A stretch of DNA of 64,000 nt from Thermoascus crustaceus (GCA_001599835.1 BCIC01000002.1:1569137-1633136); one strand, 5' to 3'; shown: positions 35,164-47,900, counted from the first letter of the stretch. Notes: generated by a model from the sequence alone, not told the origin. Made by a program: numbers and translations.

Positions 35164-35936
35164 CGTTACGCTGGAAGATCTTCCTGACGGACTTCCGTGA
35201 AATTGAACTGAAGGGTGCGCTCCGGCCGGAGAGGTGGATGTTGGTTGTATGGGAGTGAGATTGAGGTTGAACCTTTTCAGGACGCTCGAACTTTTGGGGT
35301 ATTTTCGAACAGGTCCCGTGCCTGTGTGGGCTTGGCGAGCGGTGAGGGTTCGGGTGGGTTATTTATCCGTTCCGGTTAAAGCAACCGACTGTAACTTACG
35401 TTACGCAATACAGCCTCCTTAGATACCTGCCTTCGAAAGAGCAAGGTGCCCGGGAAAGGGGATCAACTCTCTATGCGGCGCATATCTGGGAGCCCCTTAA
35501 GGGAATTTATCACTGGCATGCTATCTAGGTGTTATGTCAGGCATGCACAGCATATGCGTTGAGCGCAAGTGTTGCGGTTTTTCTGTAAGGAGATCCAGTT
35601 CAGATCCATGTTATCAGCAGGTCTAGTCTAATACATAACTCGTTAAATATAAAACGGCAAGTAAACTACTGAAAACAGCCATTCTCCTTTCATCCTCGAA
35701 AGACAGAGCTGTAGATTTTCTGTAGAGTAGATCAGTCAAGACCAAATGGGCCAAGTGAACCTGGTATCCGTACTAAATACTTCAGGTATTTACCTAGGTT
35801 AGGAGTCATCATAGACCCTGGACATGCCAAATCACCTGGGCAAGGGTTTGAAGATTTTGCTGACTGGGAGTAATATCTTGTTCGAGAGGATTCGCGGGAT
35901 TTCGAGGACGTAGGAAGATCTTTTCGAAACGGATCG
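35164..35936. other. Intergenic, RPL30 promoter side
   Basis: No intact gene. It carries the RPL30 promoter on the left; the right part may include decayed 3' sequence of the neighbouring pseudogene. Confidence 0.5.
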
Positions 35937-36738
35937 TCAGGCTCCGATTGACTGCAATTGTGTTGTCTGGAAGTCGTGACATAGCAACTTCTTCGGTTTG
36001 CGTGCAAGCCCATTATTAGAAGGGGCTGCTTCAGTGTCCGGATGAGCTTCTTCGTTTACTCTCTCCCATTTTTCGACCACGATACAAGGCTGCGATCTGT
36101 GAATTGTAACAGTGACTACTACCTTAATCTGTGAGTCTGAGTTCTCGAGCCAGTGCCTTGCATCTACTTCCAGTCTTCCGTGAGAATCTGTAAAGCCGGC
36201 CTGCAGCACAACGGACGACCAGTTTCGGTCAGGTTGGCTGCTTGGTAACCAAGATCGATCAGCCTCTTTAATCACAGTACCAATATCACCACGAGGAAAA
36301 GTTGTAGACCCAGCTCGCGCCAAATCATCCCATAATCCAAACCGAGTAATTTGGTCCAAGAAGAAATATTCAAAGGATATTATCGCTTCCTGATGCGGTA
36401 GAAATGATAACGAGCTTTAGAACAAGGGCGTTTGTCTTTTTATCATAGGAGATCCGAGACAGTTTGGATATTGAAGAAGTTTCATCTGCCACGATTTTCT
36501 CGAGTTGCTGTAGGGGCACGTCTGAAAAGATTAGATATTGACTCCCAGTCCCTTCGTTAACAAGGGTCTGCTGAACTCTTGCTTTCTCTTCAACGTCATG
36601 GACATTGAGGAAGTGACAGTGGGGTGTTTCCTCCGGAAGGCCTGCAAGAAGACTAGTGGAAGCAGAACTTGGAGCAGGAGAGTCAGGCGAACTAGATATC
36701 TGTTGCCTAAAACCGTGAACGCACCGAGGTAGACACAC
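35937..36738 (-). pseudogene. Frameshifted remnant of a fungal paralogous protein family
   Basis: Two overlapping minus-strand frames read as one protein broken by a frameshift near 36370-36405. The upstream part (36738-36370) lacks any ATG and ends in SRISYDKKTNALVLKL plus a short tail. The downstream part (to 35937) continues with NWSSVVLQAGFTDSHGRL, DARHWLENSDSQIKVVVTV and ending near EKWER. I recall this pattern (variable head, then a segment about aberrant DARWWL...VKIVVLI...EKWE) from a large family of uncharacterised, often lineage-specific fungal proteins, some in variable genome regions. The missing start and the shift argue for decay; a sequencing error or an unseen intron is the alternative. 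Function unknown. Confidence 0.6.
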
Positions 36739-38507
36739 TCATGAAGTTAGTTGCATTCAAGATATTAGACGGAGAAAGCAGTGGCACCGCTGCCCCAGGC
36801 CGGTGGGCGATCGGGCCCGTGTCGGAAGGGCAGTGAGCCAATGGACGATAGCAGCGTGGGGCAGCCCCTTTGACGATTACCAGACTACTTCACACGGTGC
36901 TCCCCCGGCGGTTTCGCTGTCTGCTTGTCTGACTCTTAACTTTTAGATTTACTTTATCAAGTTTGGATGTTTATCTGCTAAGGATAGTCTTCGCTTCGTT
37001 TCCAATATGGTGCTACTGGGACCCTCCCTGTCCTTTCATTACTATTAACTTTTGATTCGTTAGAGCACCCGTTCTAGAATTCTACAGACATGGATCTTGT
37101 CACACAGACATGGAGAAAGCTCAAGAGGATTGCCAATATGGCGCTTCGTTTCGACATAAGAGAGAAACATCTTAACCCTGACCCCATCAATCTTCTTGCC
37201 AAATATAACAGCAGGGCGTTGGGGAGCTCAAAGACAGGATTCTCAGTGTACTCAGTTCACTTTCAGTCATAGTATTTAAGCCCTTTCAAATGCATTTCCT
37301 TTTGCACGCTACTCTACATGGTCACGGACTAGCTGATTATGACGTTGGGAGTATCCTATTGCTAGAGGTAGTATTCAGCATTTGGTAAATATCTGGCCCC
37401 GGCATACAGGAGTGTCCGACACTTTTGAACAAATCTGAGACATATTATATTGCACGGAGTGCAGATCAGGACACTTTAAACCATTAGGCTACTATTTGCA
37501 AGGCAAGCTGACCTGACATGATGACTGTTCTGTGATTTTAGCTGCGTGGAATCTACTGTCCTATGGACTGATAAGATCAACACCAGCATACAGGTACATC
37601 CTTCCGAGGATCGGGATCGTTGGAATAATGAAGGCGTAAAGTGTACGGTCCATCAGCATAATCAGGGATAATCTTGGAATTCCAGCCCCGCTGCGGACCT
37701 CTTTTGTCTCCTACATAATGCCCTGCACAATGTGTTCCCTTCTGCTCACATCCTCCGGTGCACTGCCGCATTGCTCACGTAACACGTTAGGGTGGCGCTA
37801 CTTCCGTGGAAGGAGGCGGTGATCTGACTGGATCCATGAGGACTCCAACTTGTCATTGGAGGTCAGGGCGGAGGAGGAATATAGGCGCCTTGGGAAGCCC
37901 GAAGATCGGGAGCGGATGATCGAAGGTTCGAGCTTGTCGCAGTGAGGGGTACAGCGTGACCGTCAGGCTCGAACACAATGGCTGGACCGTTATCTTTCCA
38001 GCCCGACAATGTGGACTCGCATCATTGGCATGCATTATTGTTCGCATGGGAACGAGTAGCTTGTGACGTTGAGATCTGAATTTAGTTAGTGTCCCTTTAA
38101 GCATCCTCGAGTCGGGCTGCGCGCGACAACGGAACGGTCCAGCGCCCGTGCGTGTCTCATGGGAGATCCGCAACTTTGTTGCGGCCACCTCAACTTCCCC
38201 GAGGGTCATGACCGATTCCCCCCTGCCTCTCTTCACTCTTCCCCAGATGCTCTCTCCCGTTCATATCTGTTTTTCTACCTTCTTGCATCGAGTAATTTCG
38301 TATCTCTTCGAGAATTTGTCAAGTCACTGTCTACCGCACACGACCGGTGGTCGGATGCTCGTTTCTACCCCTTAAGTTCTCCATTACTTACCGGTTGCCG
38401 GGTCGCAAAACGGAGCCCTACGTCTCGTCTCTTACCGTATCCTCCCACCTTGACTCGCCTCACAGATCCAGCGGGGCAGAGACTGTCCGTGTACTGTCTG
38501 CTGCATT
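36739..38507. other. Intergenic with one small Cys-rich fragment
   Basis: About 1.8 kb with no intact gene. It includes the promoter and C/T-rich leader of the coiled-coil gene (38200-38507) and a possible gene fragment at 37577-37856, listed separately. Confidence 0.5.
37577..37856 (-). pseudogene. Possible remnant of a small Cys-rich protein gene
   Basis: A 64-codon ATG frame (37771-37577) has five cysteines (C4, C8, C15, C62, C64), Gly and Tyr residues and a WC ending, like the last exon of a small extracellular protein. A second, overlapping open stretch (37856-37746) in another frame reads Ser/Thr-rich with TLTCYVSN and ends in a stop inside the first frame. A CTAAC branch-like site and CAG lie between them, but the gap is too short for an intron. 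This fits a frame-disrupted gene. No family is recognised and I infer no activity. Confidence 0.25.
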
Positions 38508-40563
38508 ATGTCTTCGACGCCTAGGAAACCGGGCACGCCAACCCACTCCAACCGGTCGTCAATGTCTGAGAACAATTCACCGAATGGTGCATCGCCGCGG
38601 GGAGCCTCCAAGACCCCCAGCACGTCCACCACTAACGGCCTGAGTCGGACCCCCTCCGGTAGGAACTCGCCAATGTCTGCTCGTGCGGCTGCTAGGAAAC
38701 CAGGTCGGTCGCATCTCAGTATGTCCAGCGTACCGAGGGTCACCAATGACCCATCCGAAGAGGAGGCAAAGGCGCAGAACGCGGCGCTTATAGAAGAGCT
38801 GAAGGAACAGCTCCAGAAGGCAGAGTCGGCCTCGGAACAATATCAGAAACAGCTAGACGTTCTGCAGATGCGTCTGGATGAAGCGATCAGCGAGCAGGCA
38901 AAGTTGGAGGACCAGGCCCATGAAAAGGACAGCAAGATCGAGGCCCTCAACAGCGAAATACGGGAGCATGCGCGACAGATCCGTGATCTCGAGCAAGCCC
39001 ATGAGCTAGAGCTGAATGCCATGCTTAAGGATAAGGAGCAGCAAGCCAGTCGGGAGGAAGAGCTGCAGGCGACCATCCAGCGCCTGAAGGAGTCTCTTGC
39101 CCAGAAGGACATGCGCATGAATGCAGATAACGAGAAGAATCCGCAACGATCTTGTAAGATTGATGGTGGAAAACCACATTGTCCATGCTTACACATAGCT
39201 AACGCTCGTTTTCTGTTTAGCAAGCTTTCGCAATCGATCCTCTGGAGATGCCGAGAACGGGCAGTTCGCTCCTTCTTCTCAGCTTGAACGTAGCCCATCC
39301 CGTAACAACTCGAAGCTGCTCCTACAGAAGGACAAACTGATCGAATCCCTGCGACTTGAATTGGCTGAGTCACAGATCAAACTGGTGGAAATGGAGAACA
39401 TGGGTGGCGGTCGTCAGCGAGAACTGGAAAAAGAGCTCCTCGAGGCACGGATGGCGAACGCGCGCTTGATGGAAGACAACGAAAGCTACCAGCTACTTCT
39501 GAGCGAGAAGACTTTGAACGGTGACTTTGGCAAGAGTGACTTCATGCACGAGACGTCCGCGTCCCCGACCACCAAGGAAACTTCTGATAATCTCGGGTCA
39601 CTTGCGGATGAGCTCGAGTCAGTTGCAGAAGGAGGAGTGGCCGAAAACACCAGGAAGCTGGAGGCAGAGATCAAGGCCCTCAAAGACCAAAACAAGGCAC
39701 TGACCCTCTATATTGAGAGGATCATCGGTCGCCTTTTGCAGCATGAAGGCTTTGAGACTATTCTGGACAAGAACGAAAATGACCCTCCTCTAAACAAGCC
39801 ACGGTCTGCAACTAATACTGACAAAGAACTTCCACCTACGCCTTCCCAGAAAGACCAGCAATCAGGGACATTTCTGCAGAGGGCTAAGACCGTTGTCGGA
39901 GGACAAAATAACACTACCACCACCACCACCAACGACGACAACAACCGGCCGAGGCATAGATCACGTCCCAGCAGCTACGCGCCACCACAACCTATTGGTC
40001 CTACGCCTCATGAGAACCCTGAGACTGCTCCCAGTATCCCTCTGGCTCGTTCGCAGTCCCTGCGAGCTGCGCACCGCAGGACTAGATCTGACCAGGCTAA
40101 TGGAACTGCGGCTGCGGTCGTCGGTCAGATGTATCGCGGACCTCTGGGTCGCAGCACTTCCGGTGGTCCTATGAGTCCAGGCATCAGCCCAACGATGGGA
40201 CCTGGCTCTCGCCAAAGCGGACTCTTTTCCGCGGCGATTTCCAGTGCCAGCACTGGCGGGCGTGCTTCATCACTGTCCAGCCAGCGGGAGCGCAACAGAC
40301 TCAGCGGGTCTGATAGTGTCGCGAGTGACCCGAACAATGATTCTGGCTCTACTGAAGCGACTTCCAGTCCAGGACGCTCCAGCTCGGGAATGACAAACTA
40401 CCCTGGAGCCGTCATGGCTCAAAACAAGCTCCGCCCTCTACGATTAGTTCAGGAGAATGAAGCTGAAAAGGCTGAGGAGGAAGCAGCAAAGAAGAAGGCA
40501 AACCGAGGAAGCTGGATCTCCTGGTTCAACCGTTCCAACCAAGAGGATGCCACAAAGACCTGA
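38508..40563 (+). CDS. Coiled-coil protein ('M protein repeat'-like), unknown role
   Basis: Two exons, 38508-39153 and 39221-40563, with a 67-nt intron, give 662 residues. The head is a Ser/Pro-rich basic region (about 1-85, many SP/TP sites). From about 85 to 215 and again about 240-290 the sequence forms long coiled coils (LIEELKEQLQKAES, LDEAISEQAKLEDQ, LEQAHELELN), followed by a short coiled segment at 345-375 (LEAEIKALKDQNKALTLYIE). The C-terminal third is low-complexity and ends with a conserved-looking basic/aromatic tail, KKKANRGSWISWFNRSN. Similar Aspergillus proteins carry the label 'M protein repeat protein'. Architecture suggests a cytoskeletal or cell-tip scaffold with phosphorylation-rich linkers; that is inference. 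Confidence 0.85.
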
Positions 40564-41429
40564 TTGGAATATCTTTGAGGGACCCTCGATTTCTTGCAAT
40601 GTCGCGATGAGTTTACCTAGATGTTTGATGCTCCTGGTTGTTTCATAAGACGCTATCCCCATGTCACTGCCCGAACCGTATAAGGCGTTTTGGAGACGGA
40701 AGTTGTGTTTCTTCTAACCTCTGCGCTGAATACCCAATTTTGATTATATTTGCACCTGTTATGTATGATTACTGGTGTTTTTTTTTCGCATAGTTGTGTC
40801 TGCTGCTGCAGGTAACCGGCACAAACGAACAAGATCTGTGCGGCAACCAGCGTTGCCGGAGTCCTGTACGTTGCCGCGTCTTGATTTCCCCTACCTTCTC
40901 CTGCCAATTATTCCTTTTAATCAGCTGTTGACCTTCTGTCAGCTCCGCCCTGGTAGCATTGGGCTGCCACTGATGTTTCAGACGTTCTGCAACGCAATCA
41001 GGCATATATCCGATATCTGAAGTATTTTCTTGATGAAATCTCCTGTGTTTAGATATACCTTACACTCATTTGAATGTCCTTTTCTATTGCCAGAAGTCAG
41101 AAGAGCACTCATACCCTTTCTTCGTGACCGTCCAGGACTAGTATATCTTCCAAGTCAGACATATCTTGATGTAAGGAGCGAAGGCGTTTCCACCAATGTA
41201 TGAGCGTAAGCATACCAAACAATGAGATCGCTTTGTCCAGCCATTTCCTTCTAGTTTTCTTACTTCCATCTAGTGACACCTGATTTAAAAAAGAAAAAAA
41301 AGTTATGCCCTAGATCCATCATTGATCGCTATAAATCGAAACCTTAAGTCTTTACTATTTGGATCTTTCATTGGGAAAGCCATAACACTATCCACTGCTC
41401 CTGATTGCCTGCGCCGTTGACAATCCACC
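40564..41429. other. Intergenic
   Basis: No gene seen between the coiled-coil gene and the J-like-domain gene. T/A runs occur near 40780 and 41288. Confidence 0.55.
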
Positions 41430-43098
41430 ATGTCCAGCGTCCATTACGATTGCTTCGTGGGAGAAGGTTATGGCTGTTCCCACAGTCAAGATGGCGATCT
41501 TGACTGGTATGGAACCTTCTCGCGTCCTGCTTACTATGAAGTTCCATTGGACTATACATCCATCTTTGGAGACAGAGGACAAGTGGATGTTTCTGAGCAA
41601 CAGGAATCATATCCACATTTGTGGTCGAGATGGCATGCACCTCCGTGCGGGAACTGCTTGAATCAGCCTAAGACTCGAAGGTGCAGGATGGGAATGAACC
41701 GGGATCGAAATCAGGTTCGCATGTCCCAAGGGTTGCATTTTGACGACATCAGCTTCGTGCCGTACGCGATCGATACAGCAGGTCTGTGGGGCTCTCTCAA
41801 TTCATCTGGGCTATATCGGAACCTTGACAACAGACCCGGAGAGTCCATGGAAACGACGGCATATGGGCTGTCATACAGATACCCTATCCCTGTGTGTATA
41901 TTGCTGACAGGTTTCTGGTTCTAAATGGACTTGAGTATGTCGATTGGCATGAGCATATGGGAAATAGACTTTCCACTACGCCTGCTACACAAGCTGTCGA
42001 TCATGCAACTTTTGATGAGTATGTAGTGCCCGCTTCTTCTGAGGAAGCTGGTTCAGATAGGGCTCCACGGCCGAGAGCTGCCCCATTTCCCATATCAGTG
42101 CCTCAATGCGAGCCCTGCTATCGGTCCGCAGGGCGGACTACATCTCTGGAGGCCTCACCGTACGATGAAGAAGAAATCATTCATGCAGAGCAAAGTAACG
42201 ACTGGAGTCCATTCACAGCAAACATGACTGATCTGAGAGCTGGCCTACAAGCGCTAAGGGGCGAGAGGACCATTCTCGGTTATGAAAGACGGTTCTTACA
42301 ACAACTGGACAGGGACTTTAGGGCCTCTTATAATCGAATAGGAAGATCAAGGCAGGGTACGAGAGAGGGATGGTCATCCTGGAACGATACTATAAACACG
42401 GCTCCCTACCAAGCCGGCCATGGTCCAGTTGAAGATAGGGGATACGTCTGGGAGCAGGATAGAGAGAGACTGACGATTCAGGAAGCGCAGCGTGGATTGC
42501 CATTTTAGGTTCCCGTGGTGATTCCCGGTTTATTGACGATAGCCCGAGCTCAGTTGCTGCTAATGCTACCGACAAAGCCATCCCCTGGCCGACTCCAGAT
42601 CTCCAGATGTCCAGCCTATCACGCACTACACCATCTTTGTACAGGAGTACTACTATGCGTCAAAACAGCGGCCACAGAGACTTATACTCCAACGAGGACC
42701 ATAGTACTATAGTTCTTCCACCAGAAATTGCAGAGGACCCTTTCCAACTCCAGAAATGGAACGTGTTCTGCTTCTTCGACTGCGCTTTTGGCCTGGCTCC
42801 ACACTACGACGATCGAACCGGAACCGATTTTCACATCATAATCAACAGATTTCAACTCGACGGGACGAGGAGCATCGCTGATGAGGAGCTGATACAGAAC
42901 CTAGAGGCACTGAATGCACAGCTGAGACTGGAAAAGAGAATGTGGCATCCTGACCGAAGGCGGACTGCTGCTGGTTTTGACTTGAACGTGAATGATGGAG
43001 GAGAGAGGGGTGAGGCGGCCAAGGCGGTTTGGGGAGCTATCTTGGAGGCGTCTAGGGCTTGTGAGGCTTGTTTGAACCGGGTTTTGGGAAGGAGATAG
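41430..43098 (+). CDS. Hypothetical protein with C-terminal J-like segment
   Basis: I propose three exons, 41430-41891, 41936-42356 and 42509-43098, joined by 44- and 152-nt introns, for 490 residues. The three open stretches fall into one frame with these GT-AG junctions, which supports one gene. The alternative is two genes (41430-42508 and 42607-43098). The N-terminal part is Tyr/Trp/Gly-rich without known domains. The C-terminus (from about 350) has KWNVFCFFDCAFGLAP, then LRLEKRMWHPDRRR followed by a helix ending in CEACLNRVLG. The WHPDRRR within a helical pair resembles the HPD turn of J-like/NFKBIL1-type segments seen in uncharacterised fungal proteins. Function unknown. Confidence 0.5.
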
Positions 43099-43701
43099 AT
43101 GGGAGATAGATGGTGTGAATAGATTTCGGGTTAGCTACTCAAGTAGATTAAATTTGATTTCATCTTGTTTTGCTTTCTGAATGTCTTTCAGATTTATGTA
43201 CTATTTCATCCAGGATATGGAGAGAGATAAGGTTAAATGAGTTAAATGCAGGAATATCTCTATTTGGGCTTTTACATTCCCCTGATGGGTTGATATTGCT
43301 CTGGAGAATAAAATGGAGGTTGTCAGAGGTACTGCTAGTTAGCTCATTTATATATCTTCCTTGCATGGCGCTCGAAAGAAAGTTCTCAAGACAATTTCAT
43401 GCAAAAGCAAACGGTAAGGATAAAGAAAATAGCAACGAAGACTAAATAAAACATAATATAGAGTAAGCATTTAGCCTCAAGAGAAGATGGATGTACCTAC
43501 GGTGCCAGGGGGTGGATATACTTGGCTCAGGAGCGGTCCGGAACAACGTTGTAGCGAGGTCTGGAACTGCGGACAGCTAAGCCCATTGGAACTCAAGTCC
43601 ATATCAGGTGTCAAGTTCGAAGAACAGCCAACAGCCATCGCGCCCTCAACAACCCTCTCTCCGGGCTCCAAAAAAAAATTTACTAGAACAATCTGCCCAC
43701 C
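43099..43701. other. Intergenic, RET3 promoter
   Basis: No gene. AT-rich on the left, then a C-rich stretch immediately before the coatomer zeta ATG. Open frames overlapping the start of the next gene are shadows. Confidence 0.55.
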
Positions 43702-44375
43702 ATGCCCGGCCCAATCTCCCTCTTCTCCGTCAACGCGGTCCTCATCATGTCGACCGACGACTCCTCGCGCATCTTCGCCAAGTACTACTCTCCGCCGCAC
43801 CCCCCGGCCGGCGTCCCTGCCAACTCGACCGACTACCCCGGCGCGAACCCCTACCCGACCGTGAAGGAGCAGAAGGCGTTTGAGAAGGGCCTGCTCGAGA
43901 AGACCCTGAAGCAGACGAGCGATGTCATTCTGTACGACAACCGGGTTGTCGTGTTCAAGGTCGAGAGCGATGTTATGCTCTATGTTGTCGGGAGCGCTGA
44001 GGAGAACGAGGTCCTGCTGTACAACGTTGTGTTGTCGCTGAGGGATGCGTTGGGTATTTTGTTCAAGTGAGCTATTCCTTGTCGTCAATTGGCGTTGTGG
44101 ATGTCATGTGCTGATAGCATCTACTTTACAGGGGCGCGACCGACAAGCGCACTATTGTCGAGAACTACGACCTTGTCGCCCTGGCTGTCGACGAGATCGT
44201 CGACGACGGTATCGTTCTCGAGACTGACCCTGTCCTTATCGCCTCCCGTGTCAGCCGTGCGCCGCCGCACGACGTGCCGAATATGAAGAGCATCGATTTG
44301 TCCGAGCAGGGTCTGCTCAATGCCTGGGAGTTTGGAAAGAGAAGGCTGGCGGAGGGTCTCCGACAAGGGCTGTAG
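43702..44375 (+). CDS. RET3: Coatomer (COPI) zeta subunit
   Basis: Two exons, 43702-44066 and 44132-44375, across a 65-nt intron (GTGAGC...TTACAG), give 202 residues. The sequence is the longin-type zeta-COP fold: ISLFSVNAVLIMSTDDSSRI, then VKEQKAFEKGLLEKT, DVILYDNRVVVFKVESDV, and NVVLSLRDALGILFKG. The second exon continues with TIVENYDLVALAVDEIVDDG. Zeta pairs with gamma-COP in the F-subcomplex of coatomer and helps retrieve cargo from Golgi to ER. Yeast Ret3 is 189 residues; the extra length is a Pro/Ala-rich loop (about 32-50). The start ATG has a good CACC context. Confidence 0.95.
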
Positions 44376-44936
44376 AGAATGGGCAGCTGTGCTGCTGCGT
44401 TGTGTGGAGTTTCGTCTTCTTCGTCGATTCTTGATTCGATTCCCGTTTGGCACCTGGGCCTGGCGCGTGTGTATGGGTTTTTTATTCCTTTTTGATGATA
44501 CATTTTTTTTTACCTCATAAAGATTCTTTGTTCACGGGATCTATAGGTCCATAAAGATTGTCCGCTAGAGACCCCTGGCTTTTTGCCGTGGTTTTAAAGC
44601 CAAAATATAAATAGTACCTCGCATGTGGTTCCTGTGGGTTAACAACCAGGACGCAATGGAATAGTCAACAAACAGGACATCAAGTATCGGTGTCTTTTTG
44701 TGGAGCTAGATGAACTGTAAGCCCTCGTATCGAATGTGATTAATCAGGTACATTTTTTTCCACGCGCGCAAAAGAGGCATCGGAAGCGCCGCTATTATTG
44801 ATTGATTTATTGCCCCGCATACGTCACGGTTCACGGCCCCGACGCCCGCAATTCAAATTCTTAAACAACATCAACTTCTCCCGGACTGCGCCGCGAGCAC
44901 CAAACTGCTTCCAGAGCTCCGCGGGAAAGGGAAAAG
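44376..44936. other. Intergenic, RQC2 promoter
   Basis: 561 bp with RET3 3' sequence (T-rich near 44505) and the promoter of RQC2. A TACGTCACG site, CRE-like, lies near 44820, about 115 bp before the RQC2 start. No gene seen. Confidence 0.5.
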
Positions 44937-47900
44937 ATGAAGCAGAGATTCTCGTCCTTAGATGTCAAGGTATGAGGAGAGCCCTTAGCTCCCAGAATGC
45001 GCGCGTGCTGCTGTCTTTGCATGGATCAAGCTCACACCCAAATCCAGGTCATATCCCGCGAGCTCAACTCCGCGCTGACCAGCTTGCGGGTTTCTAATAT
45101 CTATGACCTTTCATCGGTGGGTTATCCCTATCTTACTCTAGCCGGTTTGAGTTTCTTGTGTCCAGCTGCTTTTGCTAACGTGCCGGTGTCACTGTCGCAC
45201 AGCGCATCTTCCTCTTCAAGCTCGCCAAACCCGACAACCGCAAGCAGTTCATCGTCGACTCCGGTTTCCGATGCCATCTCACCGAGTACTCACGCACGAC
45301 CGAGACCCGGCCCTCGGGCTTCGTCCAGCGCCTGCGTAAATCCCTCAAGTCGAGACGCGTGACGTCCGTCTCGCAGATCGGGACGGACCGGATCATCGAC
45401 ATCGAGTTCAGCGAGGGGCAGTACCATCTCTTCCTCGAGTTCTTCGCCGGAGGGAACATCATCCTCACGGACCGGGAGTACACGATCCTCGCGCTGTTCC
45501 GCCAGGTGTCCGAGGGCGGCGATCAGGAGGAGGTCAAGGTCGGTCTGAAGTACACGCTGGAGAATAAGCAGAATATTGGTGGGGTTCCGGAACTCTCTGT
45601 GGAACGGCTCAGGGAGACGCTGCAGAAGGCTGGAGCTGCGGCGCAGGAAGAGGAGGCTGCGCCCAAGAAGTCGAAGAAGAAGCCCGTGGATGTCTTGAGG
45701 AAGGCCCTGTCGCAGGGGTTCCCGGAGTATCCTCCGCTGCTGCTGGATCATGCCTTTGCGGTCAAGGGATTTGATCCTGCGACGCCTCCGGAGCAGGTGC
45801 TTCAAGATGAGGGGCTGCTGAAGGGGGTTATGGAAGTTCTGGAGGAAGCGGAGAGTGTCAATAAGCACCTCTCCGTTGGGGACAAGCATCCTGGGTACAT
45901 TGTAGCCAAGGAAGACAAGGCCAAAGCGGACGGCAAGCCGGAAGGAGATGAGACTTCCAAGAAACCTAGCCTTCTCTACGAAGACTTCCACCCCTTCAAA
46001 CCCCACCAGTTCGAAGGGAAGCCTGGCATCACTATCCTGGAATTCGACGGATTCAACAAGACCGTTGATGAGTACTTCTCGTCGATAGAGTCGCAGAAAC
46101 TCGAGTCGCGGCTGACTGAGCGCGAAGAGAACGCGAGGAGAAAACTGGAAGCCGCGAGAAAGGATCATGAGAAGCGCCTCGGTGCTCTCAAGGAGGTCCA
46201 GGAACTGCACATCCGCAAGGCCGAAGCCATCGGGGCCAACGTCCTTCGGGTTCAGGAGGCGATCGATGCCGTCAACGGTCTCATCGCCCAGGGAATGGAC
46301 TGGGTGGAAATTGCGCGGTTGATCGAGATGGAGCAGGGCAGGGGCAACCCCGTCGCGAAGATGATCAAGCTTCCGCTGAAGCTGTATGAGAATACCATCA
46401 CGCTGCTCCTTAGCGAGGTGAGCGCCGAGGCAGATGAGGAAGATGAAGCCGACATGACCGATGAGGAGTCTGAAAGCGAGGAGGAGTTTCAGGCCAAGGA
46501 AGCGCAGAGGGAGGCGCAGAGAGAGAGTGAGAAACTGGCCATCGATATCGATCTCGGTCTGTCTCCGTGGGCAAACGCCACGCAATACTACGAGCAGAAG
46601 AAAGTCGCTGCTGTGAAGGAGAAGAAGACCATCGAGTCGTCTACGAAGGCGCTCAAGAGCCAGGAGAAGAAGGTCACCGAGGATCTCAAGCGGAGTCTGA
46701 AACAGGAGAAGCAGGTCCTCCGGCCCGCGCGAAAGCCGTTCTGGTTCGAAAAGTTCATTTTCTTTATCTCGTCGGATGGCTACTTGGTTTTAGGGTATGT
46801 ATCTAAATCTCTATGTGCTGTAGTGTCCACTCTTAACTGGGAAAACAGAGGTCGCGACGCCCATCAGAACGAGATCCTCTACCGACGCTATCTCAAGAAA
46901 GGAGACATCTTCGTCCACGCAGATATTGAGGGCGCCACACCAATCATTGTGAAGAACAAACAGGGAACTCCCGATGCGCCAATCCCTCCGGGAACTCTTT
47001 CGCAGGCTGGAAACCTCTCCGTGGCTACTTCAGTTGCCTGGGACTCCAAAGCCGTGATGTCCGCCTGGTGGGTTCACGCGAACCAAGTCTCAAAGACCAC
47101 CGAAACTGGAGAGTTGTTGCGCACGGGTGGCTTCGTGATTAAGGGCGAGAAGAACTTCCTTGCTCCATCACAGCTGGTCCTCGGATTTGCAGCGATGTTC
47201 CAGATCTCCCTGGAGAGTATTCCCAATCATAGGAAGCATCGGATACAGGAGGAGGATCAGGAGCAGGCGCCACCGGTAACAGAGGCTGATGCAGAGCGCA
47301 GTGAAGCGCCAAAGGCGCGGAAAGAACAGCTTGATAACGAGGATGAAATAGCGAAAGCAGAGCAAAAAGCAGAGAATGAGGAGGATAAAGAAGAAGAGAA
47401 AGCAGATGAGAGAGCAGATGGAGTCGACGGGCAAGAGGAGAGTTCTTCGTCTGAATTTGAGGAAGATCGCTCTGACGAGACGCCTGCAGAAAACCCCCTG
47501 CAGAGCAGAGATCCAGAGCCTGTCAAGGCGGACGTCACTGCTATGGAGAAGAATGACGAACTTCGCTCTGGTGGCGGAGGTGAAGAGGAAGAGGAGCACA
47601 CACATGATCAGGGAGAGGACCAAGAAGGACCGGATGGGACAGCAACCCCCTCTGAGAACGTGGAACAAGCTCCTGCGTCGCGCCCAGAAGGCAAAAGACA
47701 CCTTTCCGCACGAGAGCGGCGGCTTCTGAGGAAGGGTAAGCCTCTGGACGGTCCTGCATCCACCAAGGATGCCGCAGACGGAGAATCGTCGACACCAACA
47801 ACCGAGGAACCGTCCCGTTCAACCACCCCCTCCGTAGCTCAATCCACCAAGCAGACCCCTAGCCCTCCCGTACGTGGTAAAAAGGGCAAGGCCAAGAAAG

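Noticed and set aside
45290..46585. 431-codon open frame on the minus strand inside RQC2
   Set aside because: It is antisense to the strongly supported RQC2 coding exon; long antisense frames are expected from GC-biased third positions. No domain is visible.
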